Shown piece by piece: positions 1 to 10,800 of a stretch of DNA of 64,000 nucleotides. Source of the DNA: Saccharina japonica (taxonomy: Eukaryota; Sar; Phaeophyceae; Laminariales; Laminariaceae). Position numbers and translations under genes: made by a program. Where the stretch lies: NCBI GenBank assembly GCA_008828725.1, contig MEHQ01000005.1:1-64000 (forward strand). The letters are read 5' to 3'. Positions within the stretch are counted from its first letter, which is position 1. Each line of letters starts with the position of its first letter. The notes below the pieces were generated by a model that made no database searches, was not told the origin of the DNA, and saw only the letters and a program-made list of their open reading frames with translations.

Positions 1-263
1 GCACATGTAAGGAGGGTTGGAAATCGAGATGTTGTTGTTTAGGAGGATTCCGATTGTTATGTACCTCTGCATCAAATGTTGTGGTTGTCGTAAAATAATA
101 CGTACCAGGTATACACGTATATATACACGAATTTGCGTTTTTTTTGTTGTTGTTGTGTGTGTCGTACGTATCGTATAATATTGTTGATGAAGAAAAATGC
201 CAAAAGATTAATCGTATAATCGTATATAATATTATGCTGAAGAAAATGTCAAGATTAATCGCG
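1..263. other. Intergenic, nothing recognised
   Basis: AT-rich sequence with many GTAC and TACGTA words. No coding segment or repeat boundary could be supported. Confidence 0.5.
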
Positions 264-508
264 TGCTACGGTAGAGGTAGCACTTTTTGGCCGAATCGTC
301 TTCTGAACGATCGGGCTCCTTAACCCAAATTCGTCGGACTTTGTTTTTTTTGTGACGAATAATGTTTCAGAGTATACTTTGGTCATGAGATTTCTCATCC
401 GGCAGCACTTTTATTTTCCTCCAAAATCGTTTTTTTCGGTGAGGTATGACGCTCCTTAAGTGAGGAGCTCAGAAAAAACATGGTGCACCTCTATCGTAGC
501 ATGCGTCA
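264..508. mobile_element. MITE, family A (GCTACGGTAGAGGT ends)
   Basis: The left end reads GCTACGGTAGAGGTAGCAC. The right end, reverse-complemented, reads GCTACGATAGAGGTGCACC. Both are followed inwards by a T-run and a GGCTCCTTAA or GAGCTCC block, so the element is an imperfect fold-back. Related copies lie at about 1641-1790 (3' half only), 16955-17245 and 59800-60285. There is no coding capacity, so it is a non-autonomous DNA element; the superfamily is not assigned. Confidence 0.6.
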
Positions 509-1533
509 TTTATACGTACCGGTATCATGTACGATGTACGCTGTACTACCAGTACGTCGTTATAAATTTCGCGTGTATGATACGCGTATGTAAGTTTATC
601 TTAACGCTCTGGTCGGAGATATCCTATAATCCATGAACCACCGTTTTTATATTTTGACATCACAGAGTCCAAAATATCAAGAGATAGATGCTTGCTGTAT
701 ACGATGCTACGATACGATACGATAGAGGTATAGGTATACCTTTTTTTGGTCTGATATAGGTATACTTTTTTTGGTCTGATATACGAGCTGGGCCAGCCAA
801 GAAACGTACAAAGCTTCCTAAAGTCGAATCTCGTGAACCACTGCGAATAAGGCTACACAAATTTGAAGCGCCATAAAAAACGGTATATGAAAATTTATAT
901 ACATTTTTTTTTCTCGACTCGATCTCGCCGAGATATCCGCGAAACCTCGAAAACAACATTTTCTTCATTCTAATTTCGTATGAAAAATGTCATTTTCGAT
1001 CAACATGAAATTTGGTGGAGATAATGCTGAAGACACAAGGAGAAGATCGATGTAAGTCTCGTTGCCCAATTATCCACCCATCAAGAGATATGACCAAAAC
1101 TCGAATCCATATATAAGTGAAGTAATTACGGAAAAATGGTATTTCCGCCATGCCCCGGACAATTTTGAGAGTTTCAATCTGACATTTCAACCACGTCTTT
1201 GAACCGTACGTGCAAAAATACCTGCCGCCTGCCCTCTTTGATTTTTTTTTTTAAAAAGAAGTTTTGATCGCTTTAGCATTTTTTTCGATTTTTGGATCGT
1301 TGTATTTCTCTCGAGAAAAAAAAAAAAGGGCAGGCGGCAAGTGTGTTGGTTAGTACATGATCTACACTGTGTCCAAATTCCAGGTCCAAATTCGTTAAAT
1401 TGGTCGGGGCATGGCCAATCTGCTTTAAAAACATTATTTTGGCTGGCCCAGCTCGTAGGTATACTTGTTTTGGTCTGATATAGGTATACCTTTTTTTGGT
1501 CTGAATTTTTTTTCTGAATGACGGGGGGGGGGT
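509..1533. other. Intergenic with inverted-repeat fragments
   Basis: No gene seen. ACGAGCTGGGCCAGCCAA at about 783-800 recurs inverted at about 1440-1457. A CCTGCCGCCTGCC block near 1221 recurs inverted near 1325. An AGGTATACC-TTTTTTTGGTCTGA motif is repeated at about 727-785 and 1456-1503. This is probably a decayed fold-back element. Confidence 0.4.
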
Positions 1534-1790
1534 CTCCTTAACCCATTCAGAACTGAAAAACTCATCCCACACTATTTCCAAGTAGTTTTCCCCCAAATTC
1601 GTGGGACCAGTTCTTAAGGGGTTATTTAACCCAAAATCGTCGAAATTTCATTCTTCTGTCCCGTTTTTTTTTCCACAGTTTTAGTGGTAGACTTCGGGCA
1701 AGTGGGTGAGGAGCTCCGGAAAAAAAAAAAAGCATGGTGCGTGCACCTCTACCGTACTGATAGCAGCATGCGTCAAGACTATCATCACGG
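1534..1790. mobile_element. Fragments of two MITE families
   Basis: 1534-1635 resembles a roughly 90-bp fold-back family with TTAACCC ends and an internal CTAATTCCAAGTAGTTTG-like core; other copies lie near 45075, 57211, 57992 and 59454. 1641-1790 is the 3' half of MITE family A, ending in a GTGCACCTCTACCGTA motif. Confidence 0.45.
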
Positions 1791-2078
1791 TATAGGGGTG
1801 CGGGTCAAATTTAGGACCTCTCCCTTGTTTCAGTCAGCGCTCTGATCAGAGCCCACTCGGCCTAGCGACTACGATTATTCCTCGAATTTGTTACAACCTT
1901 AATGCCATGGTTGGTACCCCCGTTTCCCCTCTATTGTTGTGGGGGCTTTAGTAATATGGAGGGCCATAGCCATAGCAAATAGGGCCTCCGTTGCACACAA
2001 AAACCGTCCTCGAATTTGTTACAACGTTATGGCACGGTATCCCCGTTCCCCCCCCTATTGTTGTGGAGGCGTTGGTAT

Positions 2079-2188
2079 TACTGGGTGGGCTAATGTAGTA
2101 AATAGAACCTACGGTACACACAGAAACCTATATGTTTCCCTATTTTTACTAACAATATGTGGTCCTATTTACTATTAGTGTTTACTAT
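2079..2188. mobile_element. MITE, family T (GGACCATAGTAAATAGGACC)
   Basis: A copy of a roughly 110-bp palindromic element. Intact ends read TTACGGGGGACCATAGTAAA and the reverse complement. The interior is ACCTACGGTACACACAAAAA then CCTATTTTTACT. Related copies: 17255-17355, 27740-27870, 28912-29110, 37005-37115, 48755-48850 and 61585-61702. Confidence 0.55.
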
Positions 2189-2203
2189 GTTAACTCTAAT
2201 CCT

Positions 2204-2400
2204 AAGAGTCATCCCACGGTAGGGGCGCAGCAGAATTTTCTGAGCTCCTTACATGAGGAGCTTAAAACCTCACCCGAAACATGACTACTTCGGAAACATT
2301 CGCTCGCGCAACCCGACCAAACCTTCCAATGCGGTAGTCCAAAAACTAATATATCATTAAAATAATAATAGTATCCGGTGGTTACTCACGTGATGAAAGC
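2204..2400. mobile_element. Half MITE, family C (CCCACGGTAG end)
   Basis: Starts ATCCCACGGTAGGGG and carries the GAGCTCCT palindrome and the CACCCGAAACATGACT block. Both are found in reverse order in the more complete copy at 15135-15369. No second end was found here. Confidence 0.45.
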
Positions 2401-2607
2401 CTGGTGAAATGCTGAATGAAGGCTCAGGTTGTCTCGCCTTGGAAACCCCCTGGTTTCCATCTAAAAGATACGCCTGCCAAGTACTACCAATACGATCCCA
2501 ATGATATATTTTACCATAACAACTGCCATTAACCTCTTTGGAACATGATTATAATACGAGTATAGAGATACAAAATAACAATGAACACGAAACAGCACAT
2601 TGGTCGG

Positions 2608-3640
2608 TCGCCCCGATGGTCCATTAATAGTGTGCCCTCGAATGCTACTGAGAGTGTTAAAGATACCACCAGATGGTACTTCGCAGTAGGCTGCAAAGGC
2701 TGGTGCTGGTAGTCGTTAGACTGACCGAGCAGACACGCTGTGTTTAGGATGTGAGAAGTTGATAACGCTTAGAAGGTTCGCTTCACTCCACTTCATATAA
2801 ATTAAGTTGATGATACCAGCGATGACGCTCGTCCTGTGTCAATGGAGTAGAGCCGCTTGGTAGAGCTAGACGTCGCAACCAGGGAAGGGGTAGACAAACC
2901 ACGCCACAATCGCAGGATATCCGCCTACGCACTCTGTACTCGTGGATATCCGGTAGGTACGTTACACAAAGAAATGCGGCGCAACCTGAAATAACGCGGT
3001 GGAACCTAAACCAATCAGCTTCAACATATATAGATAATCTGTACAAGCGTAACATTCCAACACATCCGCCAAGCACACTGTTGCCGTATTGTCCAGAATA
3101 ACCTTGTACCTGATACCTGGAAGGTTTTGCCTATGATGCGATACGCATTGACTCCGCAGTGTTCCTATCCGCTACGAGTATAAGATGACATTGTCGTACT
3201 GATGAGCAACTCTGTATGCTACATGCTACTGCTGTGGCGCCGCAGCAAGTGCTAACATCGAGCTGGACATTCGCTACAGAACATTGATAATGACAAGAAA
3301 CGGATGTCATCCATTTCTTAACAACTGAGAGTTGGTCCCCGGGGTTCAAACCTCACGTGGGTCGGACTTTTTTAGTTCATTTGCGAAAAAAGTAAAAATA
3401 AAACGGGATCAACTGCTTACTGAGAGCGCCTAGTAGAGCGTGGATAGGCGCAATTCGATGCGAGTCGACGAGGGAAGAAAAGGGCGCTAAAGTCTTCTCG
3501 CGATAAAAATGCAATAAGCCAAGAACCGTTAGTGGGGAAGGAGGGAGAAGAGCCTATTTTGTGCCCCCCCGGATCTGAGCTGCGACTAGGAAGGAGAGAG
3601 AGAAGAAGGGCGAAGATAATAAATAGGTTCTGCTTTCGGG
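2608..3640 (+). mobile_element. tRNA-derived SINE, split by an insertion
   Basis: The SINE head (TCGGTCGCCCCGATGGTCC, about 2608-2654) and its continuation (3332 onward, with the B-box-like GGGGTTCAAACC) are separated by foreign DNA. The continuation has the family body: GTCGACGAGGGAAGAAA, TTCTCGCGATAAAAATGC, GGATCTGAG and an AATAAAT-type tail near 3630. The minus-strand copy at 17996-18357 has the same junction without an insertion, and this shows what was interrupted. Confidence 0.65.
2655..3323. mobile_element. 669-bp insertion with 8-bp target duplication
   Basis: ACTGAGAG occurs at 2647-2654 and again at 3324-3331, flanking the insert exactly. The insert begins TGTTAAAGATACC and ends ATTTCTTAACA, so it has short inverted termini (TGTTAA). 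An 8-bp duplication fits hAT-type transposition, but no transposase is visible. It is best described as a non-autonomous DNA transposon of uncertain superfamily. Confidence 0.6.
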
Positions 3641-4861
3641 AATGTCATGAGTGATCAACGTTGAAGCTCGTGCTGTACATTGTCGGATGGCAAAGATGGT
3701 AATAATAAATGGGATGGAACCGAAAAACAAAATGACGCTATAAAACCGTATTGGTATACGAAACAGTAGTGTTAATAGTAGTAATGCTGATGGTGAGTTC
3801 AGGCAAGGCTCCGCACCGGCAGCGATAGCTTCTGCTCTTTCACCCTGTTTACTCACCCTGTCTCTGTGCTTCGCTTTTGTAGGAGTACCATTATCATCGT
3901 TCTCGCCAAGAGTTAGACTGCCTTTATTTAATGCCTACGTATGAGTATGGGACTTTATTACTTGAATATAGTATGGAGAAAAATAGTCGAAACAGAGGTA
4001 TACTACATTACAGTATATCTGACCTTATCGGGACACTACTTCTGCTTTTTCGTACTCGTACTCGTACACATAAGCAGTACGCGCACGTAGCACCAATCTA
4101 TCCAGAAATGGCAGCATCGCCACACTTACTTCTGCTGTACGAGTAGTACCAATCTCTGTCCGGAAGTATAATAATGTTTTTGGTGTAATTCATATTCAGA
4201 TCCAGGCGTTACTTACTTTTTTTCCGGAAATATTAGTCCTCAGACCTGTGCTTTTTTTCCACGAGCTTTTGTCCACAAATGACTGCGCTCCAATTATACG
4301 TACGAGTAGTATACACAACTCATGCTACTACTACTGTATCAATAACTCCACTGCGCCAGTGTTTTGGGTGGAAATTACTTGGGATTAGACTAGATATTAT
4401 TGAGCATCAGTATTTCTCCAATTTCAATAATAATGAGGTTTTTAGTACGAGGATGAGCAGGGTGTTTTTTTTTTCTGTTTTTCTTGACTCTAGCGGTCGC
4501 GCGCTGCGGTTTCTTCGCACGGGTGCTGTGTACTCGTGAGAGCCACATGCAGCCTCTACGTGCTCGAGAGAACGGTCTCCGTGTCTCTCGGCACCCGGTG
4601 CCCGAGTTTCGTGTTTCAATTGGAAGCACCTCGTACAGGACATGTTCGTACTCTGCTGTTGCTGTACCGCTTGTATGATACCCGGTACCCGGTATCACAC
4701 AACCGTGTCCGGATACATAATGAACAAACTGTTATCAAAATTGCTGTATAAATGATCCTTATAATTCCGGACATAGTGGTATGTACCCGGCGCCGGAATG
4801 CGTTGTTTGTTTTCGTGAATTCGATCAACATTTTCTGCTCCGGTGTGCTTCAGGAGGATAC
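3641..4861. other. Intergenic, mostly unrecognised
   Basis: 3647-3715 carries a dispersed motif (ATGAGTGATCAACGTTGAAG then TTGTCGGATGGCAA). It recurs near 17705, 24830, 27335 and 33370 in either orientation and often sits next to a SINE tail. The rest is GTAC-rich sequence without a credible gene. Confidence 0.4.
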
Positions 4862-5632
4862 ATGCCCGAGATCACGACCGGGGTCACAACCCTGCCCTGG
4901 CTGGAAAGCTGGCGACACGCCATCGTGCGTCGCGCCAGCATCGAAGGCAACCGAGAAAAGGAGCAGAGAGCGCCCAGAGCCCGCAGCTCGCGAGGCAACC
5001 CCAAACACAAAACACGCCGCACATGCGGCGTAAAAAGCAAAAAAAAGATGCGGATAGATAATTTTCCAGCGATTCTATTGACCAATCTCGCAGGACTGTC
5101 GCGTTTGACGAATGATCGTTGTCCTTTTTTTTCACGATTTTTGTTCCTGCTCAACATCAACGCTGATGGCGTGTTTTGCTCTTGTACAAGCTCCACTTCA
5201 TTCCGTTCTGTTCCCCGATCATCTCGCCTACCATCTTCTGCTGCTGCCGGTCCCGAGACAACCACCACCCCGACACCGAGCGAGCGTTTACCGACCCCCC
5301 CTCAGGCGTTGAAGAGACTGAGCCCCACGAGCGCCCGCGAACCCAGGCGTACGAGTCGAACCACCCTCCCTCTGGTCACGCACACGCCACGGCAAGACCC
5401 ACCACAGCACAAATCACGCGGTACAAAACAATTATCAAGCAGGAGCATTCAACACATCGTTCAAACGCGTCAAGCAGCGAGCGATCGAGAGACACCGCAC
5501 CGCGCCCGAGGTCGAGAACCATCCCGAGCGACGACAAGCACCGCCGACCGCGGCCCCTACTCGCCTGCCTGTGCCTGCGCGTGGTGCGCCTTCATCGATA
5601 TGTGTACGGCAGATATCATCCAGGTACGAGAG
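4862..5632 (+). CDS. Possible coding exon(s), unknown protein
   Basis: This is a GC-rich block in an AT-rich setting, open in one + frame from an ATG at 4862. The predicted start (MPEITTGVTTLPWLESWRH) reads like a real N-terminus. Downstream the frame becomes Pro/Thr/Arg-rich and runs to a good donor (ATCCAG|GTACGAG, about 5632/5633). It could be the 5' part of the gene whose later exons are at 7241 and 14595, since both lie on the same strand with no other candidate start. Other frames and the minus strand are also open here because of base composition, so the call is weak. Confidence 0.3.
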
Positions 5633-6201
5633 TAAGCTGTGCTTTATCCCCCTCCGGAGGGGCTGCTATCTCTCGGCACGCCGCATTTGGTTGTTCACGA
5701 CTCCCACATTTTTTCTACGTACGAAGTCTACTCGTATGAACGATTTGTTACGTACCTGGTATACGATATGGTACCATGGGTGGGTGTGTATCATCGTGCC
5801 AGGTAGGTACAAGAGCGGCTTGGCCGCGGCGGGCCGACGCGGATTGCCCGGCGCCGTCGGCTTCTCGTGTATGGCCGCAAAACGATCGATATATGTACGT
5901 ACAGCAGCAGCAATAGTTGGTACGTCGTATAATAGACCGAGGCCGTGAGGAGTATATATTTCGTAGAAGCGACTGTATTTATTTGTATTGCGAAGCGATA
6001 TCGAAAATGTCCCATTGCACTCTCGGAGGCAGCGGTGTATGCTACATGCTACCGGGTACAGCGGTATACTTAGAGGAATACGTTTACATTTTTACATCCA
6101 GGTATGACGTATACTGCTACTCGCATACGTTCGTAGTATGCAGCTGTGGCGCTGTGGCGTGTTGTTGTTGTTGTTGTTGTTGCTGTTGCTGTTCGTTCTT
6201 A
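5633..6201. other. Intron or intergenic, short TTG run
   Basis: Only a (TTG)n/(CTG)n run at about 6160-6192 is notable. No gene was recognised. Confidence 0.4.
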
Positions 6202-6443
6202 GGGTCGTTCTTATCGAGCAACTTTTTTCCAAAATTTCCAATTTTTTTTCTAAAAAAAACACGAAAATCAATAAAAAACAGGATTTATTTGGAAATTTGG
6301 AATTTTAACAGAGGGCAATTTTTTTTGGAAAGCTTCGCATTCCAATATTTGGAAAATATTTTTGGAAAATTTGAAAGTCCTAAAAATTGCGCAAAAAAAT
6401 TATTTGGAATTTTTGGAAAAAAGTTGCGCGATAAGAACGACCC
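6202..6443. mobile_element. PIF/Harbinger-like MITE (TTA duplication)
   Basis: A 242-bp element. Ends are GGGTCGTTCTTATCGAGCAA and, inverted, GGGTCGTTCTTATCGCGCAA, followed by matched TTTTTTCCAAAA blocks. TTA flanks both sides (6199-6201 and 6444-6446). A 3-bp TWA duplication is the signature of PIF/Harbinger elements. The ends resemble those of the family at 11942 and 59882 (GGGCCCGTTTTAACG). No coding capacity. Confidence 0.65.
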
Positions 6444-6783
6444 TTACTAAGCTCAGTAGGATCCCGTCTCCAGCAGAGCAGAGCAGACTCTGTGGCTGTC
6501 GGTTGCGACTTAGCCCTGACCCTAAGCCATAGCCACGGTGGCCAATAATTTGCATTAAAAACAATACAGGAAAAATGCCAAATTCGTTTTTTGGAGAACT
6601 TCGCGTTTAAAAACAAATGTAAACCATCACGACCACGCCCCCGCCCCCGCCCTCCCTCCCTCTCCTCCTCTCCGCCATTTTTTTTCGTGATTACCGCTTT
6701 ATTTTGGTTGTTTAAAACACATACTAGGAAAAAGCGTCAAGTGTTTACTTATTGTGAACCTCGCTTTTTTATCGGACAGTATA

Positions 6784-7190
6784 CCATACGACCCCCCCCC
6801 CCCCCCCTACGGCCGTGCATGACATGGGAACACCCCCTCCCCCCGCTATTCTAGGAGATAGATGGTGGCCACAGGCGGCGAACCAGGAAAGGGGACAAGA
6901 AAAGCGAAAAGGCGTCTCTGTAATACTGTAATATATGAAAAAAAACGCATACAAGCGCCCAAATGTTGGAGGTGTCTCTATTCGGAGTAGGAACGGTGCT
7001 CCGTCTAGAAAGGGATGCCTGGTCAATGGTCAGATTACTAAGACCCGCAACAAAATCAGTACCCCCCTCAACGCCTGCCTGGTTGGTGAAAACCCAACGT
7101 GCTCCGTCCCGGTATGGTAGGGATGCGAGGGTCTATGGTCATACGACTACGGCCATGCATGAATATCGAGTACACCCCCCCCACCCCCCG
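6784..7190 (+). repeat. Poly(C)-ended dispersed repeat, paired copies
   Basis: Contains a long copy: the GGAGATAGATGGTGGCCACA block, CCAAATGTTGGAGGTGTCTC, then the left module GCTCCGTCTAGAAAGGGATG ending CAGTACCCCCC. It is followed by the right module CCCGGTATGGTAGGGATGCG ... CGACTACGGCCATGCATGA ending GAGTACACCCCCCC. A separate partial copy at 6784-6835 has a C16 run inserted between CATACGA and CTACGG. Confidence 0.6.
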
Positions 7191-7240
7191 CCGGCCCCTG
7201 CCTCCCATGACGAAAATCGCGTGGCCTCTTTTCAAAGCAG

Positions 7241-7822
7241 GGAGTGACAAGCGACCAGAAGGCCTCACCGCCGCTGCTGCGCCAGTCGCAGCCCAACTCA
7301 GCCGACGCAATCCCTCACAGGAACGCCGGTACCAGCTCACCACCAAACCCGGCAGCTGGCGCACCCCAGCTCCGCCCACCGCCGAACGTGCCTAACACCA
7401 CCACTACCACCACCACCAACAATAACAACAACAACAACAACAACAACAACAGCAACAACAACAACCCTGGAGGGAATTGGTTCGTCGGCCTGGTGGATGC
7501 TTGCGGCAAACTGGCCACTGAGTGCGGCACCCTAGTAGATGCTTGGGGCAATGCTTTCGCCGACTGCAGTGGTGGTGGCGGTGGTGGTAGGGGTGGGGTT
7601 GGGGGTGGCAGGAGGAGGGCGGCGTACAAAGTAATCCGGACCGCGAATAGGACGGTGAAGGTGCCGTGCGGGCGAGCCGTCACCGAGGAAGATTGGGCGT
7701 CTCTCGGGGATCGCCGCACCAAGGCGGCGGCTCGTGCTGCTAGCAGTGGTGGTGGTGGTGGTGGTGGTGCCACTGCTGCTACCGCTGCCGCACGGGCGGT
7801 GCGGTTTGAGGCCGTGGATGAG
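7241..7822 (+). CDS. Exon of the unknown-function gene (source of the satellite)
   Basis: 194 codons, phase 0 at both ends. Low-complexity Thr, Asn and Gly tracts (7398-7464, 7567-7620, 7746-7770) surround more complex segments, so the exon is likely partly disordered. Its last ~100 bp (from the CGCACCAAGGCGGCGGCTCG block to the donor) were copied many times into the following intron. The true 5' boundary could lie further upstream because the frame stays open. Confidence 0.6.
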
Positions 7823-10800
7823 GTGAGTTTAACGTGTGGTGCGGTTTAAGGACGAGGGCATGGGGAGTTTGATTTGCGGTGCGGTTTAGGGACGAGGATA
7901 AGGTGAGTTTGACGAGTGGTGCTGTTTAAGGCCGAAAGTAGGGAGAGTATAATGAGTGGTGCGGTTTAAGACCGAGGATGCGGTGGGTTTACCGAGTGGT
8001 GCGGTTTCAAGCCGAGGACACGGTGAGTTTGACGAGTGGTGCGGTTTAAGGCCGAGGGCATGGGGAGTTTGATTTAGTGGTGTGGTTTAGGGCCGAGGGT
8101 GAGTTGAGTTTGACGAGTGGTGCGGTTTAAGGACGAGAGTAGGGTGAGTTTGACCAATGGTGAGGATAAGGTGATTTTGTTGTGTAGAGACACCGTATTT
8201 CCGGTTCTTGGAATTGCAGCATGTAGTTGTGACATCATGTGTTTTGTTTTTCAGAGGTGGACTGACCACTTGAAATTTTGCACGCGCCTTCATAGGGACA
8301 AGTTGCACACGTGAAATTAGTGTAGAATGCTGTTTTATATTGGGTTTTGTGTTGCTGTGTTGTATATATGAAGTATGTATGTAACATCTTTAATTTTTCA
8401 CGCACGTTTGCTAAGGACAAACTTACTTGGGACCAGTGTCGCAACAACGTTTTGTTTTCAGCTGTGGCAATAAACCTCTCGAGATTTTGTTTTGCTCGCA
8501 CGTTTAAAAAAATACAAATTTACTTGGAATTAGTGTGGCATGCGGTTTGGTTTGCTAACTACTGAAACTATCGTCTATATATTTGCACACGCGTTTTTTA
8601 CGGACCAACTTACTTAAAATTACTTTGGCTTAATGTTTGTTTTTTTAATCTTACCAAAAACATTCGGGTTACAATCATTGTAGGACGCACACACACCAAC
8701 ACCGAAATACAACACACTGCCTTGGTTGGGTCAGGGGTTGGATTGAGGTCGGGTTTTTAGTTTTTAAGGACAAAACTACTTGACATTAGTGGGGGAGAAG
8801 TGTTTTTTTGCAGTGGGTGTAACCTTTTTCAGACTGCGCGCGCACACACACACACACCTTTTTTTAGGGAACACGTGCTTGGGATTTTCGTCCTTAAACA
8901 GCACCACTCGTCAAAGTCATCTTACCCTCGGCCTTAAACCGCACCACTCGTCAAACTCATATTTGTCCCCGGCCTTAAACCGCACCACTCGTCAGACTCA
9001 CCTCATCCTCGGCCATAAACCGCACCACTCGTCAGACCCACCTTATCCTCGGCCTTAAACCGCACCACTCGTCAGACTCACCTTATCCTCGGCCATAAAC
9101 CGCACCACTCGTCAGACCCACCTTATCCTCGGCCTTAAACCGCACCACTCGTCAGACTCACCTCATCCTCGGCCATAAACCGCACCACTCGTCAGACCCA
9201 CCTTATCCTCGGCCTTAAACCGCACCACTCGTCAGACTCACCTTATCCTCGGCCATAAACCGCACCACTCGTCAGACCCACCTTATCCTCGGCCTTAAAC
9301 CGCACCACTCGACTAATGCACCTCACCCTCATCCTTAGAACGCAGCACTCGTACGGCGGCGGTGGTAGTAGTACTAGCAGTACGAGCCATCGTGGTAGGC
9401 TCGCACCGCGGCGGCTCATTCTGCTAGTACCCCTGCCGCCGCTGCTGTACGTGTGGTGCGATTTAAGACCGAGGATGAAGTTAGTTTGGCGAGTGGCGCG
9501 GTTTGAGTCCGAGGATAAGGTGAGTTTGACGAGTGGTGCGGTTCAAGGCCGAGGGAAAGGTGAGTCTGACGAGTGGTGCGGTTTAAGGCCGGGGAGGTTT
9601 AGGCCGAGGACACGACGGGTTTTTTTGTTTGTTTTTAGGGACAAACTGTATCGGTTCTTGGACTTGCAGCATGCAGTGTAGGCATAATGTGTTTGGGTTT
9701 TCCAGTGGTTGACTGACCTCTTTAGAGTTTGCACACGCCTTGATAGGGACACGTTATATAGGCGTAATTAGTGTGGCATACTGTTTTGTTTTTTGCTGTG
9801 TTTCTTGTTGCATGTACTATAACATTTGTATATTTACACACATGCGTGTTAAGGACAAACTTACTTGTGAGCTAGTATCGTAACAACGTTATTTTTAGCT
9901 GTGGCGTAAACCTCTTTCGATTTATTTTGCGCGCAGTTTTTTTAGGGACAAATTACTTGAAATTAATGTGGCACACGGTTGTTATGCAGCGGCTAATTAT
10001 CCTCTTTGGATTTGCACAAGCGTGTTTTACGGATAAACTCACTTACAATTTAGTGCGGCATAATGCTTTTTTTGTACAACCTTACCACAAACACTTTCAG
10101 GTTCCAATCATTGTGGGACGAAGACACACCAACATCGAAAAACAACACACTGCCTTGGATGGGTTAGGGGATGGGTTGAGGTCGGGTTTTTAGTTTTTAG
10201 GGACAAAATCACTTGAAATTAGTGGGGAATGAGTTATTTTTCCAGTGGGTGTAACCTTTTTCGGGTTGCGCGCGCACACACGCGTTTTTTAGGGGACGAA
10301 GTGCTTGGGATCTTCGTCCTTAAACCGCACCACTCGTCAGACTCACCTTATCCTCGGCCTTAAACCGCACCACTCGTCAGACTCACCTTATCCTCGGCCT
10401 TAAACCGCACCACTCGTCAACTTACCTTATCCTTGAACTTAAACCGCACCACTCGTCAGACTCATCTTATCCTCGGCCTTAAACCGCACCACTCGTCAGA
10501 CTCACCTTATCCTCGGCCTTAAACCGCACCATTCGTCAGACTCACCTTATCCTCGGCCTTAAACGCACCACTCGTCAAACTCACCTCACCCTCATCCTTC
10601 AAACGCACCACTCGTACAGTAGGGGAGGTAGCAGTAGTAGCAGTACGAGCCACCGTGGCAGACTCGCACCATGACGGCTCGTTCTGCTAGTACTGCTGCC
10701 ACCGCTGCTGTACGTGTGGTGCGGTTTAAGACCGAGGATGAGGCAAGTTTGGCGAGTGGTGCGGTTTAAGGCCGAGGATAAGGTGAGTTTGACGAGTTGA

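Noticed and set aside
4825..5268. Minus-strand 147-codon ORF
   Set aside because: It overlaps a GC-rich block open in several frames, and no motif was seen. The + frame with a plausible start and donor was preferred, at low confidence.
8885..9320. CRISPR-like array
   Set aside because: The repeats are contiguous 40-bp units without unique spacers, derived from an exon/intron boundary, in a eukaryotic intron.
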